Shown here in pieces: positions 16,062-25,558 of a stretch of 37,327 bases of DNA. The position numbers and the translations under genes were made by a program. The stretch spans positions 1-37,327 of the forward strand of contig CALQJO020000030.1 in NCBI GenBank assembly GCA_943330915.2, in the 5' to 3' direction. The notes beneath the pieces were generated by a model. It searched no databases and was not told the origin of the DNA. It was given only the letters and a program-made list of their open reading frames with translations. Each line of letters starts with the position of its first letter. Within the stretch, counting starts at the first letter, position 1. This DNA is from Rhodoferax sp. OV413. GTDB lineage: Bacteria; Pseudomonadota; Gammaproteobacteria; Pseudomonadales; Pseudohongiellaceae.

Positions 16062-18359
16062 TTACACCCGGGCTGTCAGTGGCTGGGGCTGCTCAAGCCA
16101 GTCGGGGAATATCTCCCGCGAAAATGGCGGCAGTGAGGCAAGAATAGACTTACCATAGAATTTGTTGATGAGACGTTCATCAAAGACTGTAATCCGACCG
16201 GTATCCGTTTCACTGCGAAGCAACCGACCTGCTGCCTGAACCAGTCTGAATGAGGCTTCGGGCACCGATAACGTCATAAATGCATTTCTGCCTTGCTGTT
16301 CTACCCATTGTGCCAAGGTCGCCTCTATGGGGTCATTCGGAACTGAAAACGGTATTTTTGCGATAAGCACGTGTTCACAATACCGACCTGGCAGATCCAC
16401 TCCCTCAGCAAAACTTGCCAATCCAAAAATAACACTCTGATCTCCATCATCAACTTTTTGTCTGTGCAAGGTTAGCAACTGCGCTTTCTGGTAGTCATCC
16501 TGACACAAGACCACTTTGCGTAACTCAGGTGATAAACCTTCCAGTACATCCAGCATCTGTCGCCTTGAACTGAACAACATCAACGACGCTTCTTTAGGAT
16601 TCAGCAGGTCAGGCAACAAAGAGATGATGGCAGCAGTGTGTGCTCTTGTGTCGGCGGGATCGCAGTTTAAGCGCGGAATAATCAGTTTTGCGGCATTAGC
16701 ATAGTCAAACGGGCTGCTGATGCGGTGATAAACGGTATGTGTCGGAAGTCCTGCACGCATCGCCAGTACATCAAATGTGCCTAAGGCAGATAAGGTTGCC
16801 GATGTCAGGACCGCGCCGGCACAGCGTTGCCACAGATGCTCTACTAATGTTTGCGCCGCCAGCACCGGACTGCAACTGAGTTGATAGTCCATGGGTTCCT
16901 GGTGGTTTCCGGAACCCGCGCCTCCATAAGCTGAAGTGATCGCACTTAGCCAGCGGGCAGCGGGCGCTTCACCTGCCGCATCAAACCGTGCAAACGCCTG
17001 CCAGAGTTTTTCATTACCGTCCGAGCGTGCGACCATGCCGCCGATCATGGGAAACCATAACTCCGCGTGTTGTCTTGCTATCAATGTATCGGCTTCTTCC
17101 ATCTGCCTGCGAAGTGCAGAGGCTATTTCACGAAGGCGTCGACTGAAGATCATAAAAGATGCACCCAATTGCCGTGCATGCTCACGCAATTCTTCAGGCA
17201 CAACCCCCAGTTCAAAAGTCATCGTGTCGGCGCTATCAATAGTCCTTGCGTCAGAACTCTTGCTGTCCCCTGCTTTTAGTAAGTGCTGGGCATAAAGATG
17301 TTCAAGCATCATCAACACGGACGCACATTGTTCGCCTATTGATTTCGCGACTGGCTCAAGGTCGGCGCATTCTCGACTGATGACTCCATTGTCTTGTAAC
17401 CTACTATCAGTCATGAGTTTTCTTAGCGAGCGACTGGCTGTTTCCAGCCAGGCGAGTGTGCTTCGCAGACGGGTTGCTGAAGAAAAGTGTTGATTGGTCT
17501 TGCCGGGCAAATGATGGGCTTCATCAAATATATAGATGGTGTCTTCAGGAGCGGGAAGTATAACGCCCCCGCCCAGTGCGAGATCGACCAATACCAGATC
17601 GTGATTAGCGATAATGCAATCTACTTGTTGCACCTGTTCGCGTGCTTTGTAAAAAAAGCAACGTTTGAAATTACTGCACTTTTGGCCCGCGCATTGTCCT
17701 GCTTCAACGGTGACAGGCGACCAGTCTTTGTCACTGATCACTCCTGACCAGTCATCCCTGTCCCCTTGCCACTGGCCAGCGCTGATTTTTTCAAGCATGT
17801 GTTCGTATAGAGTCAGGTTGTTATCTACCGGGTTATCTAACGCAACACCAAACAACTCCAGCATGGCATCCTGGCTGGAATTTCCCTGCAGTAACTGATC
17901 AAGTCGTGACAGGCACAGGTAGCGACCCCGTCCCTTAGCCAACACAAAACTGAATTCCAGACCACTGTGCTGAAGAATATCCGGAAGGTCGCGCATGGAG
18001 ACCTGTTCCTGCAAAGCGACAGTAGCAGTTGCCAGCACTACTTTTTTCCCCAAATGACGTGCTAACGGGAGTGTCCCCAGCACATAAGCCAGGGTTTTAC
18101 CAGTCCCTGTTCCTGCTTCAATCACAACTACCGGACTTGTGGATTGCGGTTCCTCAGCCGCTTGAAGCGACGGGATCAATTCATGTCCTGTGTTTGCTTT
18201 ACTCGACTCGGGGACGGTCGCGTCAGTGTCGATCACCGACAAAGCGTTAGCAATTTCAGCAATCATCAGGCGTTGACCACTCCTGGCTCGTAACGACTTA
18301 CGACTTAGAATCTGCCGGTAAGCGTTCTGAATTTCGTCCTTGATATGATCAGCAAGCAT
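16062..18359 (-). CDS. dinG: ATP-dependent DNA helicase, DinG type
   Basis: This is a 765-residue superfamily 2 iron-sulfur 5'-3' helicase of the XPD/DinG family, which unwinds D-loops, R-loops and forks. Walker A is EAGTGTGKT (81-89) and the DEAH box is IFDEAHH (DEAH at 279-282). Four cysteines bind the [4Fe-4S] cluster: Cys149 (RYLCLSR), Cys223, Cys228 and Cys234 (C-x4-C-x5-C). Motif VI is at LVQAAGRLLRSETDTGRI. The start at Met 18359 is preferred over an upstream in-frame codon because the Cys-rich lead is not part of the family. About 35 extra residues lie between the N-terminal motif and Walker A. No LexA box (CTG-N10-CAG) was found upstream, unlike E. coli. Confidence 0.94.
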   Translation of the reverse strand: MLADHIKDEIQNAYRQILSRKSLRARSGQRLMIAEIANALSVIDTDATVPESSKANTGHELIPSLQAAEEPQSTSPVVVIEAGTGTGKTLAYVLGTLPLARHLGKKVVLATATVALQEQVSMRDLPDILQHSGLEFSFVLAKGRGRYLCLSRLDQLLQGNSSQDAMLELFGVALDNPVDNNLTLYEHMLEKISAGQWQGDRDDWSGVISDKDWSPVTVEAGQCAGQKCSNFKRCFFYKAREQVQQVDCIIANHDLVLVDLALGGGVILPAPEDTIYIFDEAHHLPGKTNQHFSSATRLRSTLAWLETASRSLRKLMTDSRLQDNGVISRECADLEPVAKSIGEQCASVLMMLEHLYAQHLLKAGDSKSSDARTIDSADTMTFELGVVPEELREHARQLGASFMIFSRRLREIASALRRQMEEADTLIARQHAELWFPMIGGMVARSDGNEKLWQAFARFDAAGEAPAARWLSAITSAYGGAGSGNHQEPMDYQLSCSPVLAAQTLVEHLWQRCAGAVLTSATLSALGTFDVLAMRAGLPTHTVYHRISSPFDYANAAKLIIPRLNCDPADTRAHTAAIISLLPDLLNPKEASLMLFSSRRQMLDVLEGLSPELRKVVLCQDDYQKAQLLTLHRQKVDDGDQSVIFGLASFAEGVDLPGRYCEHVLIAKIPFSVPNDPIEATLAQWVEQQGRNAFMTLSVPEASFRLVQAAGRLLRSETDTGRITVFDERLINKFYGKSILASLPPFSREIFPDWLEQPQPLTARV

Positions 18360-18473
18360 GGTTTTGCAGCCTTCAGATTTTTGGCATTGGCAGTACAATG
18401 ACTTCTTCGTGTGTGCTGTGATTATAGCACTCGTCTGCTATGATACATGGCCGATCAGGGAGAGCTGTAATTT

Positions 18474-20417
18474 ATGACTTCGTCGACTAACCAGAATACT
18501 CAAGAGCCAGAATCAATTGTGGATGTTGAAACCCTTATGCCACCCGAAGAGCCGGTGCCTGAAGGGGAAGCCGCTCATTCAGAACCCAGACAGGCAGCTA
18601 AGCCGGTTGATAATCGCACTGAATCTGAAAAATTGCAGAGTGCGATCCATGGTACGTCTTACAAGGATCAGCCTACCCTGCTTGCTCTGAAGCGCAGGCT
18701 TGAAAGACTGGCGCTCGCCGAGGCTACCGATCAGCCGCCGACAGATACCATCGTTGCACTATCAGCGTTGATTGATCAACGCTTGAGTGAATACGACAAC
18801 TGGCAAAAAAAGCAGGTGCTTGAAATTGAGCAAGATATCGCAAAGGTCAGTGTCCGGATTGCAGATGGAAAAATCACTGAAGCGCAAAGTCAACTTGATC
18901 GTAACCACAACCAGTTAAAACGAATCAATGCCGATGATCAGGCAAGGTTGCTTGCATTGATCGCACCACTGCGTGAAGAATTGGCCAGATTGCTGGATTG
19001 GAAAAAATTCGCTTCCTCCGAAAAGAAGAAAGAACTGATCGATAAAATGCAGGCCCTGACTGATAGCACGGTGCAGCCAGCCCAAAAGGCAAAACTGGTA
19101 CGTGCACTGCAGGATGAGTGGAAGACACTTGGACATTCGGATGATAACGATGCTCTGTGGACTCAGTTTAGTGAGTTTGCCAGGGTCGCATTTGAGCCCT
19201 GCAAAACCTACTTCAAGGATCGCAAAGATCAGCAGGCGGGCAACCTGATTGCCCGCAATAATATTTGTGAACAACTGGAGGCGTATTCTGTCACCATCAA
19301 AGACATCGGTGTCAATCTGAATGAACTGATGCGTCTCGAGAATCAGGCGCGCGAAGACTGGAAAAAATATGCGCCCGTCGCCCAGGCTAAGATCAATGCG
19401 TTACAGGAACGTTTTAATGCAGTCCTGACAGAACTGCGGCATCACCGTCGCGAGGCAACGCAGTCTCATAACGCTGCCAAACTGGCTTTGATAGAACAGG
19501 CCAAAGCATTGGTCACCAACGACGATATCGGCGGTTCGATACAACAGGCTAAATCATTACAGCAGCAGTGGAAGGATCTTGGTCCGGGATCATTTAAAGA
19601 TGATCGAAAACTCTGGACTGATTTCAGGGCTGCTTGTGACGCCCTGTTTGCACGCAGGGATGAGATCAGTAAAGAAAAGCGTCAGCAAGCTAAAAACTCG
19701 AGCACCACGTCGCCAGTCAAAGAAATTCTGAAATCTGTCAGTGCACTGCTTGCCCTCGATGATGAATCATTCAGCGATTCACGGGCAAAATTCACAGCGC
19801 TCTCTGACGCGTTTAAAGAAGCGCTGACGCCTGACATGAAAAACGAACGCAAAATTTTCCAGGAGCAATTCAGCAAACTTGCAAAGCAGTTTGATGCTCG
19901 TTTGCGCGCAACGCCTGATCGGAAAACATTGCAATTGTTTCAACAGGTTCACGCACAGGCAAATTTCTGCAGAGAGCATGAGGATCTTTTGGCCACAGGG
20001 TCTTCTATTGCTGAATCAACAGAAACGCTTGAACAACACTGGCAAACTTTCGAAAAAGTCTCAGATGATGCCCTTGAGCAGTTGCTGAAGAAACGATTTC
20101 AGCAGGTACTTAAAATGCATATCGATAATAATGGCTGGTCGGGTTTAGCTGAAAAGCACGATTTGCGCGCACGAGAATTGTGTGTAGAAGCAGAGATAAT
20201 GCTGGGGGCAGATACACCTGCCGCTGATAAGGCAATCCGCATGCAACAGCAACTGAATCAGTTGCAACTTGGACTTGGCAGAGCGCCGTTATCACAGAAA
20301 GAAAAAGCACAAAGATTGCAGACGATCGAATTGCATTTAATGGCGATGGGGCCATTGACCGCGCTCAACCGTGGCAATTTGGAACAGAGAATACAGCAGC
20401 TTAAGCTAAAACTGTGA
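18474..20417 (+). CDS. DUF349-repeat protein
   Basis: This 647-residue, highly charged, helical and probably cytoplasmic protein has a disordered acidic N-terminus of about 60 residues. Repeats of the DUF349 type follow, recognisable by W-K-x-(L/Y)-G openings: EWKTLGHSDDNDALWTQF, DWKKYAPVAQAKINALQERF and QWKDLGPGSFKDDRKLWTDF. Long coiled-coil prediction is likely throughout (many Gln, Lys, Glu). The molecular role is not established and I do not assign one. AGGGAGAG at 18457-18464 is a strong ribosome site that fixes the start. It is divergent from dinG over about 114 bp, and converges with the acyltransferase gene. Confidence 0.85.
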   Translation: MTSSTNQNTQEPESIVDVETLMPPEEPVPEGEAAHSEPRQAAKPVDNRTESEKLQSAIHGTSYKDQPTLLALKRRLERLALAEATDQPPTDTIVALSALIDQRLSEYDNWQKKQVLEIEQDIAKVSVRIADGKITEAQSQLDRNHNQLKRINADDQARLLALIAPLREELARLLDWKKFASSEKKKELIDKMQALTDSTVQPAQKAKLVRALQDEWKTLGHSDDNDALWTQFSEFARVAFEPCKTYFKDRKDQQAGNLIARNNICEQLEAYSVTIKDIGVNLNELMRLENQAREDWKKYAPVAQAKINALQERFNAVLTELRHHRREATQSHNAAKLALIEQAKALVTNDDIGGSIQQAKSLQQQWKDLGPGSFKDDRKLWTDFRAACDALFARRDEISKEKRQQAKNSSTTSPVKEILKSVSALLALDDESFSDSRAKFTALSDAFKEALTPDMKNERKIFQEQFSKLAKQFDARLRATPDRKTLQLFQQVHAQANFCREHEDLLATGSSIAESTETLEQHWQTFEKVSDDALEQLLKKRFQQVLKMHIDNNGWSGLAEKHDLRARELCVEAEIMLGADTPAADKAIRMQQQLNQLQLGLGRAPLSQKEKAQRLQTIELHLMAMGPLTALNRGNLEQRIQQLKLKL

Positions 20418-20461
20418 TCATAAACGTCCGGGATCGAGGCAATTATGTTTGCAGAATTTCC

Positions 20462-21643
20462 TCAATCCGCGCCCTGCATTTCAGACATCAGCCCATAGCG
20501 GCTAAAAAACGGATTAGCGTACATCTGTAAGACATATCGCCTGATGCTGGGATCCAGCTTTGAAATTCTTTCTTCAAACTGAGCTTTGCTATCTGGGGCG
20601 ATCTGCGATGTAGCAAGAATTCTGGCGCCTTCATCCGATACAAGCGGAACAAGGGTTTCATCGATCTGACGCAAAAATTCAACCGCCAGTATATTGGTGT
20701 TATGCAGGTGATAATTGCCAATTATCTGCTCATCAATCAATCTGGCTATATGTTCGTCATCATCATCTGGCGTCAGCACCAACTCCTTGCCAAACGCAAC
20801 ATGTACATGCCCTTTGTAACCGATCATTCCGGTTACGATGCTGTGGATATCACTTTTTTCATCTTTCTTGAAGCTGCCAAGTTCAATCTTTTGGTATAAC
20901 TCATTGCCCTTTAAGCTGTCGCAGGCATCAACCTCATAGGAAATAGACACTGGAATGATATGAAGCGATTGCAGTGCTTCGGCAATCGGTTTTGGACGTT
21001 TGGCCAACGCCAGCATTTTGAGAAGCGCTGTTTCAGTTTTATCGATGCCATCTTTAGCGCGCCCTTCCCGTTGCGCGATCCAGACACTGCAATGCGTCTC
21101 TACACAATGATGAATGTACTCCGATAACTGTTTCGACGATTTCAGTAGTTCCCGACCTTTTAATGATCGCTTGACGATAAAACTTTTGTTCAGGCGCATA
21201 AGATCGCTGACAAATTCTCTTTTCAGAAGATTGTCGCCTATTGCTATGCGCAGCGTTTCAAAATCAGCATGGTACAGCATATAGTTTACAAAGGCCGGGT
21301 CCATGGCAATATCGCGATGATTGCTGATAAAAAGATAGGATTTGTCCTTTGATAAACCTTCCATGCCACTGTGCGTCAATGACGTGGTGGTTCTTTCAAT
21401 CATCTTATCCATATAAGTGGCAATGACATCTTGCATGGATTTTACGTTGTTGACATTTTTTAACTCTGCAGTCAGTTTCCGACGAGCTAACGCGCACACA
21501 AGTGCAGGCAAAAACTTGAAAATTCGCGGATGACTGAATCCAGCAATGCTGCGGATAAACTCATCATCCACCAGCAATGAATCGAGCACTGGTCGGATTT
21601 CATCATCATTGTAGGGTCTGATATCTTTAAAAAGATCTGTCAT
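20462..21643 (-). CDS. PlsC-like glycerol/phospholipid acyltransferase family protein
   Basis: This 393-residue protein has the acyltransferase H-x4-D motif in ISNHRDIAMDPAF (His109, Asp114) and the second motif in WIAQREGRAKDGID (Glu193-Gly194-Arg195). These match LPLAT-superfamily enzymes that move fatty acyl groups to glycerol phosphate or related acceptors. The flanking regions do not match PlsC or PlsB closely, and I see no strong membrane span, so substrate is open. The long C-terminal part (about 200-393) is specific to this subfamily. It reads towards the DUF349 gene and lies about 126 bp downstream of sbcB on the same strand. Confidence 0.8.
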   Translation of the reverse strand: MTDLFKDIRPYNDDEIRPVLDSLLVDDEFIRSIAGFSHPRIFKFLPALVCALARRKLTAELKNVNNVKSMQDVIATYMDKMIERTTTSLTHSGMEGLSKDKSYLFISNHRDIAMDPAFVNYMLYHADFETLRIAIGDNLLKREFVSDLMRLNKSFIVKRSLKGRELLKSSKQLSEYIHHCVETHCSVWIAQREGRAKDGIDKTETALLKMLALAKRPKPIAEALQSLHIIPVSISYEVDACDSLKGNELYQKIELGSFKKDEKSDIHSIVTGMIGYKGHVHVAFGKELVLTPDDDDEHIARLIDEQIIGNYHLHNTNILAVEFLRQIDETLVPLVSDEGARILATSQIAPDSKAQFEERISKLDPSIRRYVLQMYANPFFSRYGLMSEMQGAD

Positions 21644-21769
21644 GTGCGATGAGCCTGATTAGCCGGATGTTGTTATTGATTTTGATGTTTGGATAGGACT
21701 GCGCAGGTAGCTGAAATTTGGCGCGATTCTACCGACTTTGATCTGGTCAGGCAAACAGCCATGCCAGAT

Positions 21770-23260
21770 TTAATCCGCCTCCGTTTCCACCCAATTCTCC
21801 AGCGAATGCAGCCAACTTTCCAGTTCGTCCAGCAAGCGCATGCTTTGACTGTCACTGCACTGACTTCGTTCCTGCTGTATGGCAAGGCGGCATGAAAAAA
21901 GATTCAGAGTGTCAGTCAGTTGTCTGTCGTCTACATTCAGGCATTGTTGTTTGCAATGGAGTCGCCAGCGTTTGAGTTCCTCCGTATTCAATGTTGAGCG
22001 AAAATTGCGAGCTCGGTAGCGGAACAACATTTCAGGAAGACGTACATCCTTAAACTGTGAACACAAATGATCATGCCGGGTAGCCAGTTCAGTTGGCGTC
22101 ATGCTGCGCAGGGTATTCATTAATCGTTTGTCGGCATCAGCAAAAAAACCTCCGCTGTAAATCTGTTCATCAGGATCTTCAACGATTGGTCTTTCAACGG
22201 CAGACATCTGCGCCCGAAACTGTATTGCCATCATCATCTCATTCAGAAAACCGGTTTTTGCGCGCAACAAATTCCAGTGTTGACGACATTTGCCCCAGTT
22301 GATTGAAGAGTGATTGCGTTGGGCTTCATCCATAACTGACATCGGCGCTATCGCTGGACATCGGTTGGTATGCAGTACTGAAACTGGCAGCCTGATCTCC
22401 CCTTCCTTTAGATCTTTTTTGGCAACAAACAATTTTTTTGCGAGTTCCGTTGCCTTCATTTCAAGCCAGGGAGATGGATCAATTGCCAAGTCGTAAATCA
22501 GGATGCCATTGGATTCTTGCGGGTGGGCAACCAATGGCATCACAAGCGCAAGGCAAGAATCACGTGCCGGATACACAGAGGCGGCATGCAAAAAAGGTTT
22601 TTGCGACCTCAGATCAATCATCGCCTGGACTTGCGTCTTGCTGCGCAGATCAAACGCAAACTTGTAAAATCTGGGCTGAGCCGTTTTCATTTTGCGCGCC
22701 AGCGCGATGGTGGCGCGCACGTCTGACAGCGCGTCGTGTGCGTTTTCATGTGCCAGACCGTTACTGCTGGTAAGCGCGCCCAGCTTAAACACCGGTGAAC
22801 CATCCTCCAGACGGGGCCAGATAATTCCCTCTGGCCGCAAAGCATGACACAAGCGCATCGCATCGATGATGTCCCATCGACTGTTGCCATTTTTCCACTC
22901 GCGCTCATAGGGATCGTAGAAATTTCGGTACAACAATTGCCGGCTGAGTTCATCATCAAAACGAATACTGTTGTATCCGGCAACACAGGTCTGGGCTTTC
23001 GAAAACTGCTCATAAATCTGCCGTACAAATTCTGCTTCAGGCAGACCTCGCTGTTGAGCAAGTGAGGGAGTGATCGCTGTAATCAGGCAGGCTTTAGGGT
23101 GTGGTAGCCGATCTGCTGAGGGCTGGCAGTACATGACTAGCGGCTGATCAATTTCGTTAAGTTCAAAATCTGTCCGCACACCTGCAAACTGAGATGCCCG
23201 ATCTCTTCTCGGATCAGCCCCCCATGCTTCATAGTCGTGCCAGTAAATAGTTGCTGCCAT
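21770..23260 (-). CDS. sbcB: Exodeoxyribonuclease I
   Basis: This 496-residue single-strand-specific 3'-5' exonuclease acts in recombination and mismatch repair. The DnaQ-like domain starts at IYWHDYEAWGADPRRDRASQ (catalytic Asp-x-Glu) and continues with GYNSIRFDDE, NSRWDIIDAMR and ENAHDALSDVRAT (His and Asp of the third motif). This matches E. coli ExoI block by block. The SH3-like and C-terminal ExoI domains follow. ATG 23260 is taken because GGA lies 8-10 bases before it; a TTG four codons upstream is possible. The gene is divergent from pyrB over 124 bp, which should hold both promoters. Confidence 0.96.
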   Translation of the reverse strand: MAATIYWHDYEAWGADPRRDRASQFAGVRTDFELNEIDQPLVMYCQPSADRLPHPKACLITAITPSLAQQRGLPEAEFVRQIYEQFSKAQTCVAGYNSIRFDDELSRQLLYRNFYDPYEREWKNGNSRWDIIDAMRLCHALRPEGIIWPRLEDGSPVFKLGALTSSNGLAHENAHDALSDVRATIALARKMKTAQPRFYKFAFDLRSKTQVQAMIDLRSQKPFLHAASVYPARDSCLALVMPLVAHPQESNGILIYDLAIDPSPWLEMKATELAKKLFVAKKDLKEGEIRLPVSVLHTNRCPAIAPMSVMDEAQRNHSSINWGKCRQHWNLLRAKTGFLNEMMMAIQFRAQMSAVERPIVEDPDEQIYSGGFFADADKRLMNTLRSMTPTELATRHDHLCSQFKDVRLPEMLFRYRARNFRSTLNTEELKRWRLHCKQQCLNVDDRQLTDTLNLFSCRLAIQQERSQCSDSQSMRLLDELESWLHSLENWVETEAD

Positions 23261-23384
23261 TACATTTTCCAAAAATATTCAGAGGCATCCGATCGTTGCC
23301 CGACTATAACATATTCAGCCCTTGACTCATTTTGTAGTAACATCAGGAACTAACGAACAACACCTGTAACAGGACACCCGCGTT

Positions 23385-24398
23385 ATGCAATTCCCCGGAT
23401 CTCACATTCTCAGTGTCGGTCAGTTTGAACGAACTGATGTCGAAAAAATTTTTGATGTGGCTGATGGAATGCGCCCTTTTGCTCATCGTGAACGCATGAC
23501 CAAAGTATTGGACGGGGCGATTCTGGGAAACATGTTTTTTGAACCCAGCACTCGTACACGCGTCAGTTTTGGATGTGCTTTTAACCTTCTGGGAGGCGAA
23601 GTTCGTGAGACAACGGATATCAAGGCCAGTTCTCTGACAAAAGGTGAATCGTTGTACGACACCGGCCGGGTGATGAGTGTATACAGCGATATTATTGTTA
23701 TGCGCCACCCTCAGGCAGGCTCCGTTGCGGAATTTTCACGTGCCAGCAGAGTGCCGGTTTTTAATGCCGGCGATGGCCCGAATGAACATCCCAGTCAGGC
23801 GTTGCTGGATCTTTACACAATCAAGAAAGAATTGGTGTCGCGCGACCAGGGTATTGATGGCATGCATATCGCCATGGTTGGAGACCTTAAACATGGCCGC
23901 ACCGTACATTCCCTTTCTCAGTTGATCAGCCTTTACAAAAAAATCCGATTTACGCTGATCTCTCCAAAAGAGCTGCGAATGCCTGAGGATATTGTGGAAG
24001 AGTTACGTAAACGCGAGCATCAGGTAGTTGAAACTGAAGACATGGAACACGGGCTTGAAGCCAACGATATCGTGTACCTGACCCGCATTCAGGAAGAACG
24101 TTTTGCGACCAAGCTTGAGGCTGACATCTACCGAGGTCGTTTCCGCCTTAATCAGGCGATTTATACGCGGTATTGCCGCCCGAATACCGTCATCATGCAT
24201 CCACTGCCGCGTGATTCGCGTGATGATGCCAATGAACTGGATAACGACCTGAATCAGCACCCGAGCCTGGCGATTTTCAGGCAGACAGACAATGGGGTAT
24301 TGGTGCGAATGGCACTGTTTGCGTTGACACTTGACGTAACTGATCAGATTGAAAAAAGCGCGCGCGCAGTTAATTGGTACACAGAACGACGTTTCTAA
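23385..24398 (+). CDS. pyrB: Aspartate carbamoyltransferase, catalytic chain
   Basis: This 337-residue enzyme condenses carbamoyl phosphate and aspartate, the first committed step of pyrimidine synthesis. [12 protein letters not shown] binds carbamoyl phosphate, NEHPSQALLDLYT is the second carbamoyl phosphate segment, and MHPLPRDSRDDANEL contributes the aspartate-binding PLPR loop. It is about 25 residues longer than E. coli PyrB. No pyrI (regulatory chain) or pyrC' follows; pilU is the next gene after 28 bp. It therefore may work as the unregulated catalytic trimer, or with a regulatory chain coded elsewhere. pyrC, which supplies the next step, is in the same window at 6337. Confidence 0.95.
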   Translation: MQFPGSHILSVGQFERTDVEKIFDVADGMRPFAHRERMTKVLDGAILGNMFFEPSTRTRVSFGCAFNLLGGEVRETTDIKASSLTKGESLYDTGRVMSVYSDIIVMRHPQAGSVAEFSRASRVPVFNAGDGPNEHPSQALLDLYTIKKELVSRDQGIDGMHIAMVGDLKHGRTVHSLSQLISLYKKIRFTLISPKELRMPEDIVEELRKREHQVVETEDMEHGLEANDIVYLTRIQEERFATKLEADIYRGRFRLNQAIYTRYCRPNTVIMHPLPRDSRDDANELDNDLNQHPSLAIFRQTDNGVLVRMALFALTLDVTDQIEKSARAVNWYTERRF

Positions 24399-24435
24399 AG
24401 CTTAATTTTTTGCAATATCAACCAGGATGTTGGAT

Positions 24436-25551
24436 ATGGGCTTCAAGGATCTGCTGAAGATAATGATCGCCAAAGAAGGCTCCGACCTGTTTTTGACAGC
24501 AGATGCTCCTCCAAGCATCAAAGCATTTGGACATATGGTGCCTTTGGGCAGCCAGGTTCTTCCCGATGGAGCCGTTGAAAAAATTGCTGCTCAGTTGATG
24601 ACCACGGATCAGGCGCGCGCCTTTGAGAAATATCCTGAACTGAACATTGCTCTCTCCGAGCCCGATATCGGCAGATTTAGGATAAACATTTTTAAGCAGC
24701 GCGGTCAGTTGGCAATGGTCGCACGGCACATCAAAACTGTTATCCCCAGTTGTGACCAACTGAGTTTGCCCGACACTCTAAAAGATCTGGTGATGAGCAA
24801 GCGCGGCTTGGTGATGTTTGTCGGCGGCACCGGTTCCGGAAAATCTACCTCTTTGGCCGCGCTGATCGATTATCGGAATCAGCACAGCGATGGGCATATC
24901 ATCACGGTTGAGGACCCTATCGAATTTATTCATCCGCACAAAAAATCCATCGTCAGTCAACGTGAAGTGGGTGTTGATACCGCCAGTTATGAATCTGCAT
25001 TAAAAAACACGCTCCGTCAGGCGCCAGATGTCATTCTCATTGGTGAAATCCGCAGTCAGGAAACGATGGAACATGCGTTGGCGTTTGCAGAAACCGGGCA
25101 TCTGTGTTTGTCGACTTTGCACGCAAACAATGCAAACCAGGCGCTGGATCGCATCATTAATTTTTTTCCGGAAGAACGTCACAAACAGTTGTTTCTTGAC
25201 CTGTCTCTGAATCTGCGTGGAATGGTTTCTCAGCGCCTGATTCCCTCGGTTGACGGACGACGTGCGGCAGCCTTTGAAATATTGCTGGGATCACCAAGGG
25301 TTTGCGATCTGGTAAAACAAGGTAAAGTTGACGAAATCAAGGAAGTGATCGATAAGTCTGAAGAACAGGGAATGCAGACGTTCGACTCTGCGTTATACAC
25401 CTTGTTCAGACAAGGTAGAATTTCCGAAGAAGAAGCGTTAAAAAACGCTGATTCACGCAACAACCTCAGACTGAAGATTCAGTTATCAGACAGTAAAACG
25501 CCACAACCTGCCAATGAATTCGCAGGCCTGGCGCTCAGTCCTAAAGACTAG
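24436..25551 (+). CDS. pilU: Type IV pilus retraction ATPase PilU
   Basis: This 371-residue PilT/PilU-family ATPase starts MGFKDLLKIMIAKEGSDLFLTADAPP. ATG 24436 is preferred over 24427 because AGGA (24424-24427) is then 8 bases upstream and the protein begins where PilU begins. Walker A is GGTGSGKST (130-138), followed by the Asp box VEDPIEFIH, Walker B-like VILIGEIRS and the His box ETGHLCLSTLHANN. The length, GLVMFVGGTGSGKSTSLAALID and the C-terminal NNLRLKIQL end favour PilU over PilT (about 344 residues). PilU helps PilT pull back type IV pili. No pilT is adjacent, whereas it is usual to find them paired. Confidence 0.9.
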   Translation: MGFKDLLKIMIAKEGSDLFLTADAPPSIKAFGHMVPLGSQVLPDGAVEKIAAQLMTTDQARAFEKYPELNIALSEPDIGRFRINIFKQRGQLAMVARHIKTVIPSCDQLSLPDTLKDLVMSKRGLVMFVGGTGSGKSTSLAALIDYRNQHSDGHIITVEDPIEFIHPHKKSIVSQREVGVDTASYESALKNTLRQAPDVILIGEIRSQETMEHALAFAETGHLCLSTLHANNANQALDRIINFFPEERHKQLFLDLSLNLRGMVSQRLIPSVDGRRAAAFEILLGSPRVCDLVKQGKVDEIKEVIDKSEEQGMQTFDSALYTLFRQGRISEEEALKNADSRNNLRLKIQLSDSKTPQPANEFAGLALSPKD

Positions 25552-25558
25552 AGATATC

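Noticed and set aside
18399-18473. Possible LexA operator between dinG and the DUF349 gene
   Set aside because: CTG-N10-CAG was looked for because E. coli dinG is SOS-controlled. CTGTGATTATAGCAC and CTGCTATGATACATGG resemble it but lack the second half.
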